Shown here piece after piece: positions 38,031 to 50,793 of a stretch of DNA of 64,000 nucleotides (the first letter of the stretch is position 1; each line of letters opens with the position of its first letter). The position numbers were made by a program, and so were the translations under genes. The stretch comes from Chenopodium formosanum (taxonomy: Eukaryota > Streptophyta > Magnoliopsida > Caryophyllales > Amaranthaceae), in NCBI GenBank assembly GCA_024500155.1, contig CM044877.1:20850001-20914000 (forward strand), in the 5' to 3' direction. The notes beneath the pieces are model-generated. The model ran no database searches and was not told the origin of the DNA. It worked only from the letters and a program-made list of their open reading frames with translations.

Positions 38031-38732
38031 GGGAAATTCTACATGATGGTGGTCTCCTACTTTTAAGTTTTCCACGTGGGAGATGATGTTTTTTTCGAAT
38101 CTCTAAAGTGTCATCTAATTTTTTTCAATTTACAAATAGTGGCCTAATTTTCATTAAAGGTGCTAAACATCTCCTAAATGGCTACTTTTTTAACTAAAGT
38201 AGACAAAATGACTAACCTGCCCCTGATTTAATGCATTCCCTCCCCTTTTTCATTAATGCCAACCACACTGCACTGTTCCTCGACATTCATTCAACAAAAA
38301 TCCCAAAACCTTTCTTCTTTATTCAACATACATCAAATCACAAACTGAAACTTAGTGTGTTTTAATTAGGGTGAAACAAACACAATCAATTGACGTTTTT
38401 TTTTTTCGAAATTATTGAGCAATTGGTAGCGATTAAGGGTTTGGTGAAGATTGAAATTTGATAAATTTGGGAGAGAGAAATTTAGGGTTTTTGGTGGGAT
38501 TTGAAGCAGAATTCGGACAATCGTGGACATCCTAGGGGTTGCTAAGTGCTATACAGACCTTAAGCAAGGTATGTCTTTAAATATTACGGTTTTTTGATGT
38601 TTTTTTAGACTTGCAGAGGTTAGGTGCTCTGTTTTTTGTTGTGTGTGTATATGTTGATTAAAGATGATAACTTTATGCTTGTATGTGGGTGTTTGATGTT
38701 TAAATTTATGCGTCTGATTGTTGTGTTGTAGA

Positions 38733-39383
38733 ATGGATCAAGTTATGCTTAAGTTTGCTCATATGGGTAATGTAATTGATGTTTTTGTTGAAGATGTGGA
38801 CAAAGTCATGTGGATTGATTTGATCATTGAGTGTGAGGAAGGGTTTAGGAAAAACAACTATGACTTCCCTAAATTCCCTAAGTTTCACTATTGTTATAAA
38901 ATGAAAGATGTTAACATTACTTCTGATAGTGATCTAATGAGTATACTGGATAGATTGAAGGATAAGGCAGATATTACTATTTGGATTGGGTTGGGGATAA
39001 ACCTAGTGACTGTGTTATTGCTGCTAGAAAGCTTGCTGAAACACTAAACAAAAACAACCCTGCTAGCCCACCTAAAAACTTGAATAGTACAAAAAAGGAA
39101 CAGTCTTAGATAAATGAGGGGTTAAATGATCTTGAACAAGGTTGGATTGTAGGAAATCATGAAAGTGATGATTACATCAATGATATTAGGATAGAAGCTG
39201 AGTTAAATTACAATGCACCAACTGAAGAGGAAGATGAATATGAAGAGCAGATTCAACAAAAGAGGAAAAGAAAGATTGCATCTAAATCTAAGAAAAGTAA
39301 GAAACTACCTGTCAAGAGAAAGCTACAAGTAGGCTATCAACAAAATAGGTATAAGAAGAATGTGTATGGTGAGGCTATCAACT
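38733..39383 (+). pseudogene. MULE transposase, N-terminal remnant
   Basis: Starts MDQVMLKFAHMGNVIDVFVE, the PB1-like N-terminal domain of mudrA-type plant transposases, and continues to ITIWIGLG. A frameshift near 38995 moves the frame (DKPSDCVIAARKLAETL follows). A stop then precedes an acidic and lysine-rich linker (EEEDEYEEQIQQKRKRK). The domain should be followed by the DDE catalytic core, but the sequence passes directly to the C-terminal part, so the core is deleted near 39380. Confidence 0.7.
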
Positions 39384-40028
39384 AGAAGACAAAAGTGCAA
39401 CAGTTGGAATGAAGATGAACCTTGCCCAAAAATAGTAAAGAGAATAAGGGTGTTGACCTTTGAATCAAGAACTTGCAAAGCTTATTAATCAAGGGAGGGT
39501 GTATATGAAGTGAAGGATGGGAAGTCTATGCTTCCTGTATCACTTAACAAAAAAACTTGTATTTGTGGTTTATGGCAAATTTCAGGTTTGCCTTGCAATC
39601 ATGCAGTTAGAGCAATATTAGCTGCTGGATTGAACCCTTACAACTTATGCAACACATGGTTCTCAGTCCAAACATATAAGAAAGCTTATGCCAACTCTAT
39701 TCACTCTATACCTAATTTTGAGCACTGGCCAGAGATTGACATGCCCACAATCCTACCACCACAAATGACAAGAGCCATTGGTAGGCCATCTAGACAGAGG
39801 AAAAGGGCAGCTGATGAACCAGACAAAGGGAAAAGGTCAACAACAGTGCAATGTTCTAAGTGACAGTCCTATGGTCACAACAAGCAAACCTGTAAGGGTG
39901 GACTCACTGCAGCTGAGCAAAGTGCAAAGGTTGGCAAGAAGATTGCAAAGTCTAGGGATAAAACTGTAGCAAGGAAAGTTACTAAACAAAGTGCAGAACA
40001 AAGCACTTCCACATCACAGCCAGTTTGA
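39384..40028 (+). pseudogene. MULE transposase, C-terminal remnant with SWIM zinc finger
   Basis: After a broken lead-in (39384-39509), the frame 39510-39863 carries a SWIM-type finger, CICGLWQISGLPCNHAV (C-x-C, then C-x-H), and AYANSIHSIPNFEHWP, the usual C-terminal order of MULE transposases. After a stop, SYGHNKQTCKGG looks like the end of a zinc knuckle. No DDE motif is present, so the element cannot supply its own transposase. Confidence 0.75.
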
Positions 40029-40231
40029 AAGACAAGATTCACAAGAAGCTCACTTATTTTGCTTCTTAACCTAAGCCCTCCATTAATAAAACTCAGCATT
40101 CCCATAAAGCTTATGAGGGTCCCAACAACCAACATGTTACTAGGTCAAAGACAAATGCAAAAGGAATGAACAAAGTCTAAGCTGTCATGTGACATGTAGC
40201 TTACTGAACTAAGTCTAAGCTTAAGTATTGT

Positions 40232-40270
<39 letters not shown>

Positions 40271-41105
40271 AGCCTAAGATACATATATGATCTGTATTTT
40301 GACTAAATCCTTTAATGTCCTGTATTTTGACATTGCAACATGCTTTTGATATCATATGCAGAATATCATTTCATATTAGTTGCTATCATTTCATATGAGA
40401 TTATTGCAACAGGCTTTTGATATCATATTTAAGTCATATTCTGCTTTTCAATCTGTTTTGTAACATACTCCATAAAATTGTTGGCTAAATTAACATAACC
40501 ACAGAAAATACCATAAATAAACATCCATTAAATGTAATAGACAATAAAACTTCCAATCCCAATTTTTATTTATACTCAGAAGAATTACATAACTTCATTC
40601 ATAAAACCCGTACAATTTAGGATTCACCTACTTGCTACCCATACTACCCCTTTCCCTTCATTACCCTGAGTACATCATTTCATGTAAACAAGAACACAAT
40701 TGCAGCAATCTCTGAATTTGGTGAAGCATCATAATAACTCACAATTGCATCAGATGCGCCCCTCTTCCTTGAAGACAGTCCTCGATAATTCATCCTTACC
40801 CAAATGCAATTGCAGAGCTTTTTTTTCGCAATTGAAATTGCATATGAAACCCTAGAAAATGAATTGGAAAAGGGGAAACTGATAATAAAAAGGGGAGGGG
40901 ATTAATTAAATCAGGGTTAGGTTAGTAATTTTTGTCTAATTTAGTTAAAAAATTGAGCCATTTAGGAGATGGTTAGCCCATTTAATGACAATTAGGCCAC
41001 TTATTGTAAATTAAAGAAATTTAGATGTCACTTTAGAGATTCGAAAAAAACATCGTCTCCCATGTGGAAAACTTAAAAGTAGGAGGCCACCATGTAGAAT
41101 TTCCC

Positions 41106-41210
41106 TAATTTTTATTTGATTTATATTTTTTAATTGAAGTTACTAAAAATTTATTCATGATGTAACAATTTAAAGGAACGCGCGGAATGTGAGTAATTAA
41201 TTACTTATTG
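41106..41210 (+). mobile_element. Continuation of the LTR after the MULE (truncated)
   Basis: TTTGATTTATATTTTTTAA, CATGATGTAACAATTTAAAG and GAACGCGCG match the solo LTR at about 11820-11890 in the same order, so this is the same LTR as 36768-38030. It breaks off near 41210. 41211-41354 is unrelated sequence (starting about GGGAAATTCTCACTGG) that flanks the next element. Confidence 0.7.
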
Positions 41211-41354
41211 GGAAATTCTCACTGGTAATCACTAACTAATTTTTTTTCTCAATGGTAAAGGGTGCAACTTTTACTTATCTTTGGTAATCAAATAGTAATG
41301 TCATTAATTAAATGGTAACTTGTTTTTAAGTATTGCTTAATTCTTAAACCATGG

Positions 41355-43212
41355 TGTAGGGAATATTTCAAGCATTATCCCAAACTTGAACCCCACTGTG
41401 ATCATACACTAAAGTATGGTGGCGTCCAAAGGGAAAGAAGATAGAGCAAAAGAGTCGCCAACAAGTTTTAGGAACTTGTAAACCGTTCACGAGGTGAAGG
41501 TTACACCCCTTAACGATCCAGGAGATCGTCAACTCCAATAGGTATGGAACCATGACTGGTAGTTCGGGGATGAAGGTACAAATCCAACCTAAAAGAGATT
41601 GAACCTGCCTTAATAATAGGCCTCTACTTTATTCTGATCGTACTCATGTGCGCTTTCTGACTAACATGCAATCAATAGGTTAACCCTAAACCTGTTTAAT
41701 TTATGTTGGTTGAATATTAATGCACAAATAAACTATTATTGGCGATCACTTGAATTATAATCATATTAACCCTAAACAATATTATTAATTATCTTATTAA
41801 GTGTGATTACAAGTACAAATTCCCTTTAAACATGCATAAAAGGCGTAATCAAGCAATAACAATAAATATACATCAAGCAACATAATAATAATCATAATAA
41901 TAATAAGAATTAAAACAATCATGTTAAAGCATAATATCAATAGCAAGATCCTAGGCATGATACTAACAAGATTAATAACAAACCCTAGCACGTCACTAAA
42001 CAATAAAAATCAAAACTTTAATCCTAACATGATACTAACATGAATATTGGGAAAAGAATAGGAAGCATCATAATAATCATAATTTTCATATTTGATATTA
42101 GAAATTATAGTTATTATCCTAAACATGATATTAGGAAGATCAAAACATCCTAACATGACACTAGGAATCATAATAACAACCTAAACATGATTTCTACATC
42201 ATAATATCAATAAAAACCATTAAAGCACTTACTTGGATGCCTCGTACCTCTTTCTAATAACAAAATACACGTGTTAGTAACTTCAAGGAAAATAATAAAC
42301 AAAACAATTAAATTAAATAATTGAAATAGAGAATTGGGACCAAACCCTCAGAAATTAAAACCTTTCATGTCTAGGGCAAAGGCAAATTTGAACAATGCTA
42401 GGTATTTTTTGGTCTTGTGGATGCGGAATTTTGTATAAAGGTTGGTTTAGAAAAGAGAGAAAGAGAACAACTTTAGCTTCGAGAGAGAAGAGAATTAGAG
42501 AATTCTTGAGAATTGATGATTGTAGATGATGAAAAACGGAGTTTTTAGGAGGCTATGCTATTTATAGAGAAAATCAGCCAAAAAGATAGAAAAAATAAAT
42601 CAGAGTTTCGACGTGAAAAAGCAAAGTTAGGCACTGATCAAATTTTTTACACGTTTTCTAAATTCAAATAAAATTTAACCGTACAGAAGGACAAAATCGT
42701 ATTTTCCTTAAAAACACTCTTTTATTCTGATTAAAACTCTAAAAAGTGAACAAAAGTCAATTTATCAATGCTAATTGAATTAGGAATGAAAAGAACCTTC
42801 TAGAAGAATCTAGAAGACTAAAACCATTCCTAATTGCATTAGGAATGATAAATCCATATTAGGCCCTCCTCTAGATCATTGGGCCGCATATAAGGCTCAA
42901 ACCGGGCCCAGTTTAGTAATTTGGCCATAACTTCCTCATTATTTATCGGAATTGGGCTTATAATATATCGTTGGAAAGCTATTTTCAAGACCGATACAAC
43001 TACACCATTATTGGACCTTTTCTACAAACCAAACAAACTGGATTGGCTGTTTTCTTTAAATAGGTTTTCAAAAACAGAGAGAAGAGAAAAGAAATTATAA
43101 AACTATCCGCAACACTAAACTTTCCACACTTTTACTTCATTCGATTATGATTCGACGTGAAAGGTACTCATCATCGGGTTTGGTTTTGGGGAGACACAAA
43201 TGGGTGTCTACA
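41355..43212 (-). mobile_element. 3' LTR, 1858 bp
   Basis: Minus strand runs TGTAGACACC (43212 down) to CCTACA (41355). The TGTAG/CTACA ends are inverted. TATAAATA is at 42566-42559. It aligns along its length with the plus-strand LTR 58052-59901 (1850 bp), but it lacks the GGCGCC cluster that copy has before the TATA box. Confidence 0.85.
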
Positions 43213-43213
43213 G

Positions 43214-43227
43214 AGTCCCCACTTTGA
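43214..43227 (-). other. Polypurine tract of the minus-strand element
   Basis: On the minus strand GTCAAAGTGGGGAC immediately precedes the TGTAG end of the LTR, the expected position of the second-strand primer. The tract before 58052 (AAAGTGGGGGCT) is nearly the same. Confidence 0.7.
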
Positions 43228-43290
43228 CTGAGTTTGGAGAAACGCAAGTTTCAAAAACAAAAGTCAAAGTATCGATAGGGACGGAGAATG

Positions 43291-43582
43291 CTATTACATT
43301 TTTGACCTATTGCAACCCCCAAATCCGTTGCATTAGGCGTCAAAATTCGTGGTATTAGGCCTAATGCAACGGCTATGTACCGTGGCATTTGCTGGCGTTG
43401 CAATAGGTCTAATGCAACGGTATATGACACCTAATGCCACGGCATCAATGATCCGTTGCATTAGATCATTATCTGATGCAACGACAACATTATTGCGTGA
43501 CATTAGTTATAATACCTAATGCCACGCTTTTCTTATACCTAATGCCGCGGTTCCCTATACCTATTGCCACGGTGCATATACC

Positions 43583-43635
<53 letters not shown>

Positions 43636-46177
43636 GTAGTAGTAGTAATAAAATCAGAATTTTATTAATATAAATTAAAAGTTTGTACATTGCTCATAAG
43701 GAATATTACAAAGTTAAACTTTCACTAGTTAAATTAAGAAAAAAACAATTAAAAGTTAAAAAAAAATCACTTTGTCCCCCCAAAAAATTTTTCAACAATT
43801 TTTTAAACCGCATTATCATTTCTTTCTCTTGCTTCTCCAATTTTTCAAGTAAAATAATTCGAGAGCAATTTGGGAAACATCTTAAGCTTTAGTATCCACC
43901 TTTGTCATTGTTGACACATATTCAATGTATTTAGATCCCCTGAAAACAAAACATACAAACAAATAAAAATGGGATTATATAAAATTTGAGCAATAGGAAA
44001 TGGAACAATAGTTAGACTGCTAGGAATTGGCCTAACTTAAAGGGAAGCGTGTAATAGGTAGTGCAATTTACTGATGCTTATAATGCTGTGAGGAGAAAGA
44101 TACTCAGTTTAAAGAGGGAAATGGGAAAGCTGGAGGCATACATAGTGGTCTAACTTGAATATTAACTATTCCATGGTTTAGCCATGATGAAAAGTAAGCT
44201 TTATCATTGACTCTCAATCTCTCATTATTCACAACCCCTATGTTAGCTTGGAAAAAATAACATACGGAGTACGTCACTAAGTATATTATGTCCATAAAAC
44301 AATAACTAAGTATATTATGTCCATAAAACAATAACTAAGTACAACGCAAGTGACTTAATAAATAGAGTAGCCAAATAAAGAAGAAACAATTTTTATAGCT
44401 TCAAACAGATACAACTATACAATCCACCAAAACTCTCTCCACCTAGCAAAATGCCATCGATACTAGATTAGAAGCTGTTTTGAGTTGATTTGAAGATTAA
44501 GTTACAAATGTTGACGAAAGTATTTTTTACTTACGATTAACTAAGGGAATGCGGCTAATTAAGCATTCACTCTAATTTTGACGGAACTGACATTGTCAAC
44601 AAATTAGCCGCATTTTTTGCATTTTGTTGATAATTAGCCAACTTTCAGGTACTCTAAATACAAGTACAACATTTATATTCACTCTGCACAAACACTTAAC
44701 TGGACATTTATTCAGAAATAATAAAAATTGTTATATGTATAAATATAGTGATTAAACTAACTAATAGAAACAAAACATAAGAAAACAAGATAAAGAGCCT
44801 TAAAACAACACTAACAAAAAGAATATAGGTGGAAAGAAGGGGAAAGAGCCGTGCAGGCAGAGAATTTGACATACAGAAAGTAAGCAATAATTTCCAAAAG
44901 AATTTCATTGCTATTTAGCCAATTACAACTACTCAAACCAAGCACAAAATAATGGAATAATCCTTGTTATTAGCTGATTGTATCTATTCAAATGGCTTCA
45001 ACTCCATTATCAAATGACAAGCACTAAATAAGTCAAAGGGTAAAATTAAAAAACTAAGATTTAGCAGTTCCTATAATTGGGGAAAAATCCCAAGTTGATT
45101 ATCTTTTTCTAAACACTAATTAACCTCTAATAACAAAAAAAATTGTGCAATAAAAACCCAATGAAAATTTTCTCCATAGAATAGGATGAACCCATTCTAT
45201 TCTTATTTTTTACTTTTATTTTAAGCAATTTTCCAATATCCCTAAATTGTCAAATCTCTGAGTAAATACAATCAATGTTAGCAAAAAAAATCTCAAAATC
45301 GTCAGCATCAGCCACAGATTAACAATTTCAAATTACGTCAACTCTAATTATTCGTGCCAAACTGACAAATACCCAGAAAGTTGAACTGAAAACTAGAACT
45401 CTAACCTCCACAAAACAGTAAATTAACAACAACAAAGAGCACATTAACAACAAATAACGAGTAGAGATAAAATACAAAATTGAGAATACATACACATATT
45501 TTTTAGATTGGACAATTTCTCGACTTACAAATTATAGGCTGGCGAGACGGCAATGTAAATGGCGGCAACATAGAATTAACTGCAGCGATAGAGGACTTTT
45601 TACCAGCAACATATAACTTAGGGCGAATGAAGATTGAAGGCGGCCGTTCTCCATCGCCTTATCGTCGCCGTGTTGTGGCTATTATAAATTAATTGAAAAA
45701 AATTGAACAACTTAGGGTTAATTTGTGAAGTTATTAAGTGGATATTGGAGAATCATTGGAACTAATTATGAAAAAGAAGAAGATTAATTAACTCTGTGAA
45801 GCAACTGGGAATGATAAAAAGCTCTAGCAATTTCTCAATATTTCTCTCTGTGTAATGAGCAGGGATGGGTTTTATTAGTTTTTTTTTCTTAGATTAGATT
45901 GGGGCGGGCTTTCAAAATTTTAGGAAAATAATGAGCGGCGAACCCTAAAATTTTAACAGCTTGCTAGTATAACTTTTCTACCATTGTAGTAGCTGTTATT
46001 GTCGTTGCATTAGCCTATCAAATGCGACGGCAAGTTACATCCGTTGCACTATCCGTTGCATTAGCCTTATATTAATATATAAGTCGTTGTAATAGACTTA
46101 TCTAATGCGACGGAAATGAAATTGTCGTTGCATTAGATCTTTTCTAACCGTTGCATTTGATCGAAAATGTAGTAGTG
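43291..46177. mobile_element. Non-autonomous CACTA (En/Spm) element, 2887 bp
   Basis: The right end, read inward on the minus strand, is CACTACTACATTTTCGATC. The left end reads CTATTACATTTTTGACC, the same terminus with its first CA missing. ATG flanks both sides (43288-43290 and 46178-46180), the 3-bp CACTA duplication, and the related 3' UTR near 57990 shows the empty site with one ATG. Subterminal GTTGCATTAG/CTAATGCAAC words are dense at both ends. No transposase is recognised; the interior holds AT-rich sequence, an (ATA)n run at about 43584-43636 and a 31-bp duplication at 44272-44338. Confidence 0.85.
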
Positions 46178-46180
46178 ATG

Positions 46181-46720
46181 ATTCAGAACGTTCTACGATC
46201 CTAAATCATTCTTGTAACGCCGATACCTCCAAACTAGCGTTATTTAAACAGATAAAAGAGTTAAGAAACGCATATCTTGCACCGTCGAGAACACGTCTCT
46301 AAGGGTATCCGATTTGTGTTGCATTTGCTGTATTTCTGTATCTTTGACAACCTCCTACAAGCTAGAGAATGCCGCCTGAAGACTGCTACGCTTGTAACTG
46401 CCTCCAATTCCGCCATGATAGACTTCTGCAAGCTAGAGAACCCCATCAAAGATTGCTTCGCTTGAAACGACCTTCTAACACTTTGTGACCATCTTCCGCA
46501 AGCCAGGGAACACGATCGAAGACAACTTCGCTTGAAATCACCTCCAGTTGTTTGTGACAACTCTCCGCAAGCTAGGGAACGCTGCCGAAGATATCCTCGC
46601 TTGAAGCTATCCTCATGTGCTGCGATAATATTTTAAGGAAAATTACCAAAGACCTACGCTTGTCGATCTTGAAAAGCTCGCTTGAACTTTGCTTCTGCTA
46701 TGCCTGTACGTCGGCACTTC
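46181..46720 (-). repeat. 3' UTR tandem repeats of the minus-strand element
   Basis: Loose repeats of about 65-70 bp share CGCTTGAAAC, GCAAGCTAGAGAA and GAAGAC. They match, in reverse, the repeats at 57450-57790. An apparent 99-codon minus-strand frame is the repeat read through. Confidence 0.6.
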
Positions 46721-46929
46721 TGCTACTTTTGAACCTGTATATCGGTGCCTTTTGCTGAATTTTAAATCCGTATGTCGGTGCTATTTGCTGAATGAACCAG
46801 TATGTCGGTGCCTTGCGATGAGCCAATGCTTAGGTGCTTTAAACTAAGTGAGACGATCATTCATCAGGTCGATCACTTAATTGTAATCGAGTCGATTATT
46901 AAATCATGTCAAATTGCTTAAAGGGGCTA

Positions 46930-47110
46930 ACTGGCGCACCAAGGAACCCAAAATGTATTGCAAGAGGTTGGAACAACCGCACTGAGTGACTGGACAATCT
47001 GTCGCCGCCGAAATATTGCTGGCGCCACATATATGGCTCTAGCGCCAGACGCTGGAACTAGCGCTAGGCGCTAAGCCTTATCGACTGGCGCCAAGGCCTG
47101 TCGCTTGACG
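46930..47110. repeat. GGCGCC/AGCGCC palindrome cluster
   Basis: CTGGCGCCAC, CTAGCGCCAG, GCGCTAGGCGC and CTGGCGCCAAG crowd within about 170 bp of noncoding sequence beside the antisense gene. Further clusters occur at 50590-50665, 52565-52690, 58622-58750, 60205-60320 and 60955-61065. Confidence 0.7.
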
Positions 47111-47765
47111 CTAGAGTCGGGTTTTCCATAAATACCCTTCTCTTCTTCATTTTCGCTGTTGCTGCTCGTTTTTTGCTCGAGAATTATTCAGAACTTCAAT
47201 TTGCTCGTTCTTGTTCTTTTCTCAATCGAATTCGCTCAAATTTGTTTCAAATCAAAGCTTATTCCATCCATTTTCCCGATCTATGTAAGTTTTCTTCAAA
47301 CTCACTCCGGTTTTAATGAAATTCGCACATGTTTGTTCACGAATTTCTTAAAAATTTGAAACATAAATTGCTTAGTTCTCTTTGTTTGTCAAATTTTATG
47401 CCATGAAATTGCTTGATTATGTTTATATATTGCCTTGGGAGTAATTTGAGACTTATTTGACTCAATTTGGTGAAGAAACGAACAAATCACCATTGTTGGA
47501 CCTCTTAAGGTCGGGAAGACAATGTGGCTTGTTCTTGACGTTTTTGCTAGCAATTCTTGTCCAATTTGTCACAATAATTATTATAGTATTACAAGAAATT
47601 GTTTGAATGCTTGAAAAATGTCGTATATGCTCAATTTGAATTTGTGCTCTGTTTTAGTACTACGTACTCTGTTTTTTTTTTTTTTTTGCAAACATAGTAT
47701 CATGCGGCTAGGCAAACCTTAGATACTATAGAACCTTAATTTATGATAATTCTGCAAAATGTAAC

Positions 47766-50100
47766 ATGGCTAGACAGCGAGGCTTGGGTTCACGGTCCCG
47801 AGACGTTCGACGGGAGCACGAGCTCGTAGAGGACGACGCCGACCCGTCCACTTCTCTCGGCCCTCTCTCTGAGTGGGATGAGCGGACTTTGTACTTTTCT
47901 CCCGTTCACCACATTTCTGAGAGGGTGCGACGGGGAATCACGGTTGGTAGGACGCACTGCCATGGTTAAGGTTGCGATACTTTGGGCGACCTCTACAAGA
48001 TGTACATCGGCAATGACGGAGAGGCGAGACTTCTCTGGGAGTCTTGCGGACTGGCTGCGCTTTTTGAGACCTCAGAGGCTATGATTGCCTCTAGCGGGGG
48101 TCATCACGTGGTTCGTGCTCTGGTGGAGTTCTTTTGAGACACCACCAACACTTTCCACTTTCCTTAGGGTGAGATGATGGTCAGCCCGACTGACTTCAGC
48201 CTCATTATGGGACTGGAGTTTAGCTCTGTTGCGGTGTCGTTTGACAACGAGATCAACGTCTTTTCTCCTGAGGTCGTGGAGCTGTTGGGTCCGATTGTTG
48301 TTCGGGCTCGTGCTGAGGTAGAGTTGACCCAGTTCAGTGCGAAGGGTATTCGCCGTTCAACTCTAGCAGCGGCTTTCGATGATGATGCGACCACCCGAGA
48401 GCAGAGGGTGCGCATCTTTGTGCTTTTTTGCTGTCAGGGACGTTCTCCCCTGACAAGGGTAGTAGAGTGTTGCTTTACTACCTACCTGCACTTCGTGATC
48501 TACATTTGATCGGGACCTATGACTGGGCTAGCTTGGCCTATGCTGACTTCATTTGAGCGTTACGAGACTCGTGTCGACATCGGTCCTTCACGGGGAACTT
48601 CGCTCTATCCGGCTTTTGGAGGGTCGTAGAGGTATACTTTATCTCCCTTTAAAGTTTAGCTCTAAACTTTGATTAGCACTTGCTGATAATTTTTGCCTTT
48701 TGTAGATCTGGTTTTACGAGTACTTTCCCTCGGTTGTGGCGACGAGATCGTCGCCGCGTAGGTTTCCTATGAGTGCTTCCTGGGGAAGCCGCCGTGCCGG
48801 GATGTCTACTGCTTACGTCCGAGATTAGATCATCTCGGTATGGTTCTTTACATATTTGAACACTTTGCATTACCTTTGATGGGTCCTTATCTGATAGGCA
48901 TTCTTTGAAGGAGCCTGACGTGTTGTACCGGCCGTGGGTCGATTTGGTTGTCCCTGGGTTAGCCGCGCAGTATACTGCTGAGCGTCGCCACTTCTTGGGG
49001 ATATATGGAGCGATAACGTATCTTGGAGAGAGGGTTGCTATTCAGCATTCCTCGGACACTTTTGTCGTTCCTACTCCTTCACCGCGTCACATGTTCAATG
49101 CCGCGAGGTTGGTGAGCATGTCAGAGAGAGCTGGTACCCCTTGGTGATCTTATACGATCCCTGGGCGGTGCTATGAGGAGGAGCTACTGCCGTTGTTAGC
49201 TCTAGTCCTTGTACTGGCTGAGGAGGTGGCGGTATGATTTTTAGCTTTTTCCTTTCGTTAAGTACCCCCCAAGTAATATTTTACTGACTTTGATTTGCTT
49301 TTGCAAGGCTGGACCTACTGAGTTCGTGCCACCTCGTATGTCCATCCACTATTAGGGGACATACGGGCCGATTGAGGAGATGATTCCTCCGGCTCCCTAG
49401 GGTGAGCGCTTCGTGGAGTGGTCGATCCCTCGTCACCAGACTCGGGTAAGCTTATTTATTTGCAACTTTTGTCCATATATGTTATGCATCATTACTGACT
49501 TTACTTCTTTGATAGTTCTCGTGCGAGGTGGTCACGGCGATGGCACGGTGCATAGATGCCTTCCGGATCCAGCTCGTTCGGATGATGAACGTGGCTACAT
49601 GTCGTCGCGACGACGCCGTTCAGGAGGTAGTTTCCTTTCTTATTTTGCATTACTACTTCTATTTTGCATGTTTCTGATTTTAGTTTCTTTTGCAGGGTTA
49701 GCCCATTCCTTCTCGTACCCGTACGAGTCGTGAGGTACGGAGAGATCCGACGAGGTCTAGCTCGAGAGGTCACCGCACTAGTTCTGGCGATCGGGGTGGT
49801 CGTTCTAAGGCTGCCCGCACCGAGGTGGTGGAGGGCACAGGCTCTTCATCTGAGGGTGCACATGCTGCGCCAGTAGGCCAGGGAGAGGCTACCTCGGCTC
49901 TTAGAGGTGGTGGGATGTACGAGGTCGGCTCGTCATTGTAGAAGCCTCCGCAACCTCACCCTCATGTTGATATTAGGTAGACGGGTCCTGTGCTGAGTTT
50001 TCCACATCCCGAGGAGACCGGAGTTGGAGCTATTGGAGAGGTTACTCCTCGTACGGTGCAGTTTTATGAGATGATGGGTGTACGTCCCCCGGCGCCGTAG
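47766..50100 (+). pseudogene. Antisense plant-mobile-domain-like gene with introns, broken
   Basis: Runs opposite to its host retroelement, between pol and the 3' UTR. Reading from 47766 gives an arginine-rich start, then DTTNTFHFP, a stop, and GEMMVSPTDFSLIMGLEF, wording typical of the plant mobile domain (PMD). WFYEYFPS, a second PMD landmark, comes after an intron at 48632-48705 (GTATAC...TTTTGTAG). Further GT-AG pairs appear near 48840-48900, 49230-49308, 49446-49516 and 49628-49696, and the tail is serine/arginine-rich. Several in-frame stops lie where Trp or Gln is expected, so this copy is dead. Additional antisense ORFs of this kind are known from Tat elements; a role in transposon or heterochromatin biology is speculation. 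Confidence 0.65.
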
Positions 50101-50793
50101 TTTATTCCTGTGCTTTTTTTTTTTTTTTTTTTTTTTGACTTTGTATATAACTTTGCCTTTATTTAGACTCATTATTTAGACATGCTTGTATATACATATT
50201 ACTTATGATTTTATTCATTATTTATTTATTATTTATCATTTTTTCATTTTTTAATTTTTATGTGCATGTTTGTGTGTGCAAAGAATTGTGAAAATTAATT
50301 TTGCGCGAAAATTCCGTCATTTTTATTATTGATGGAGGGTACCCGACTTTCTCCCCCAGAAAGAAAAAATGAAAAAATAAAAGTAAAAAATATTGGACTT
50401 ATAAAACTTAAAAGTTAAGTCTAAATAAAATCAGGAAAAAATATAATTAATATAATGGTTATATTAATTAAGAAGAAGAAATAAATATAATTAGAAAAAA
50501 GGATATAAAAAGAATAAAAGACCGTAAAGTCATTGGACAGACTTGAATCAGGCAAAAAAACGCGGTTTTGAGAAGCTCATATGATAAGACACGTCAGCGC
50601 CATTTGGCGCCACGTGTTTTGGTTTAGCGCCAGGCGCCAATGTTTGGTGTCTAGCGCTGATGAGCGCTGACTCTGAATCATTTACGGATTAAAACTGCGT
50701 CGATTTTGTGCATAAATAGCCCCCTGCCCAGCCGATTTTCTTCATAATTTCAGCAGATTAAATATATTCTTAGCTTTTGAAAAAATAATAATC

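Larger units (their letters stand above)
38031..41105 (+). mobile_element. MULE, 3075 bp, inside the LTR
   Basis: Terminal inverted repeats of about 215 bp begin GGGAAATTCTACATG on both sides. Flanks TAATTTTAA (38022-38030) and TAATTTTTA (41106-41114) match at 8 of 9 positions, the Mutator-type 9-bp duplication. The solo LTR at 11.1-13.2 kb preserves the unfilled site. Transposase remnants lie inside in plus orientation. A T37 run (40231-40267) lies near the right end. Confidence 0.85.

Noticed and set aside
41211..41354. Possible MULE end (GGGAAATTCTCACTGG)
   Set aside because: Only the first few bases resemble the nearby MULE terminus; no partner end or duplication found.
43476..43690. Poly-Asn and poly-Leu open frames
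   Set aside because: The (ATA)n microsatellite inside the CACTA element.
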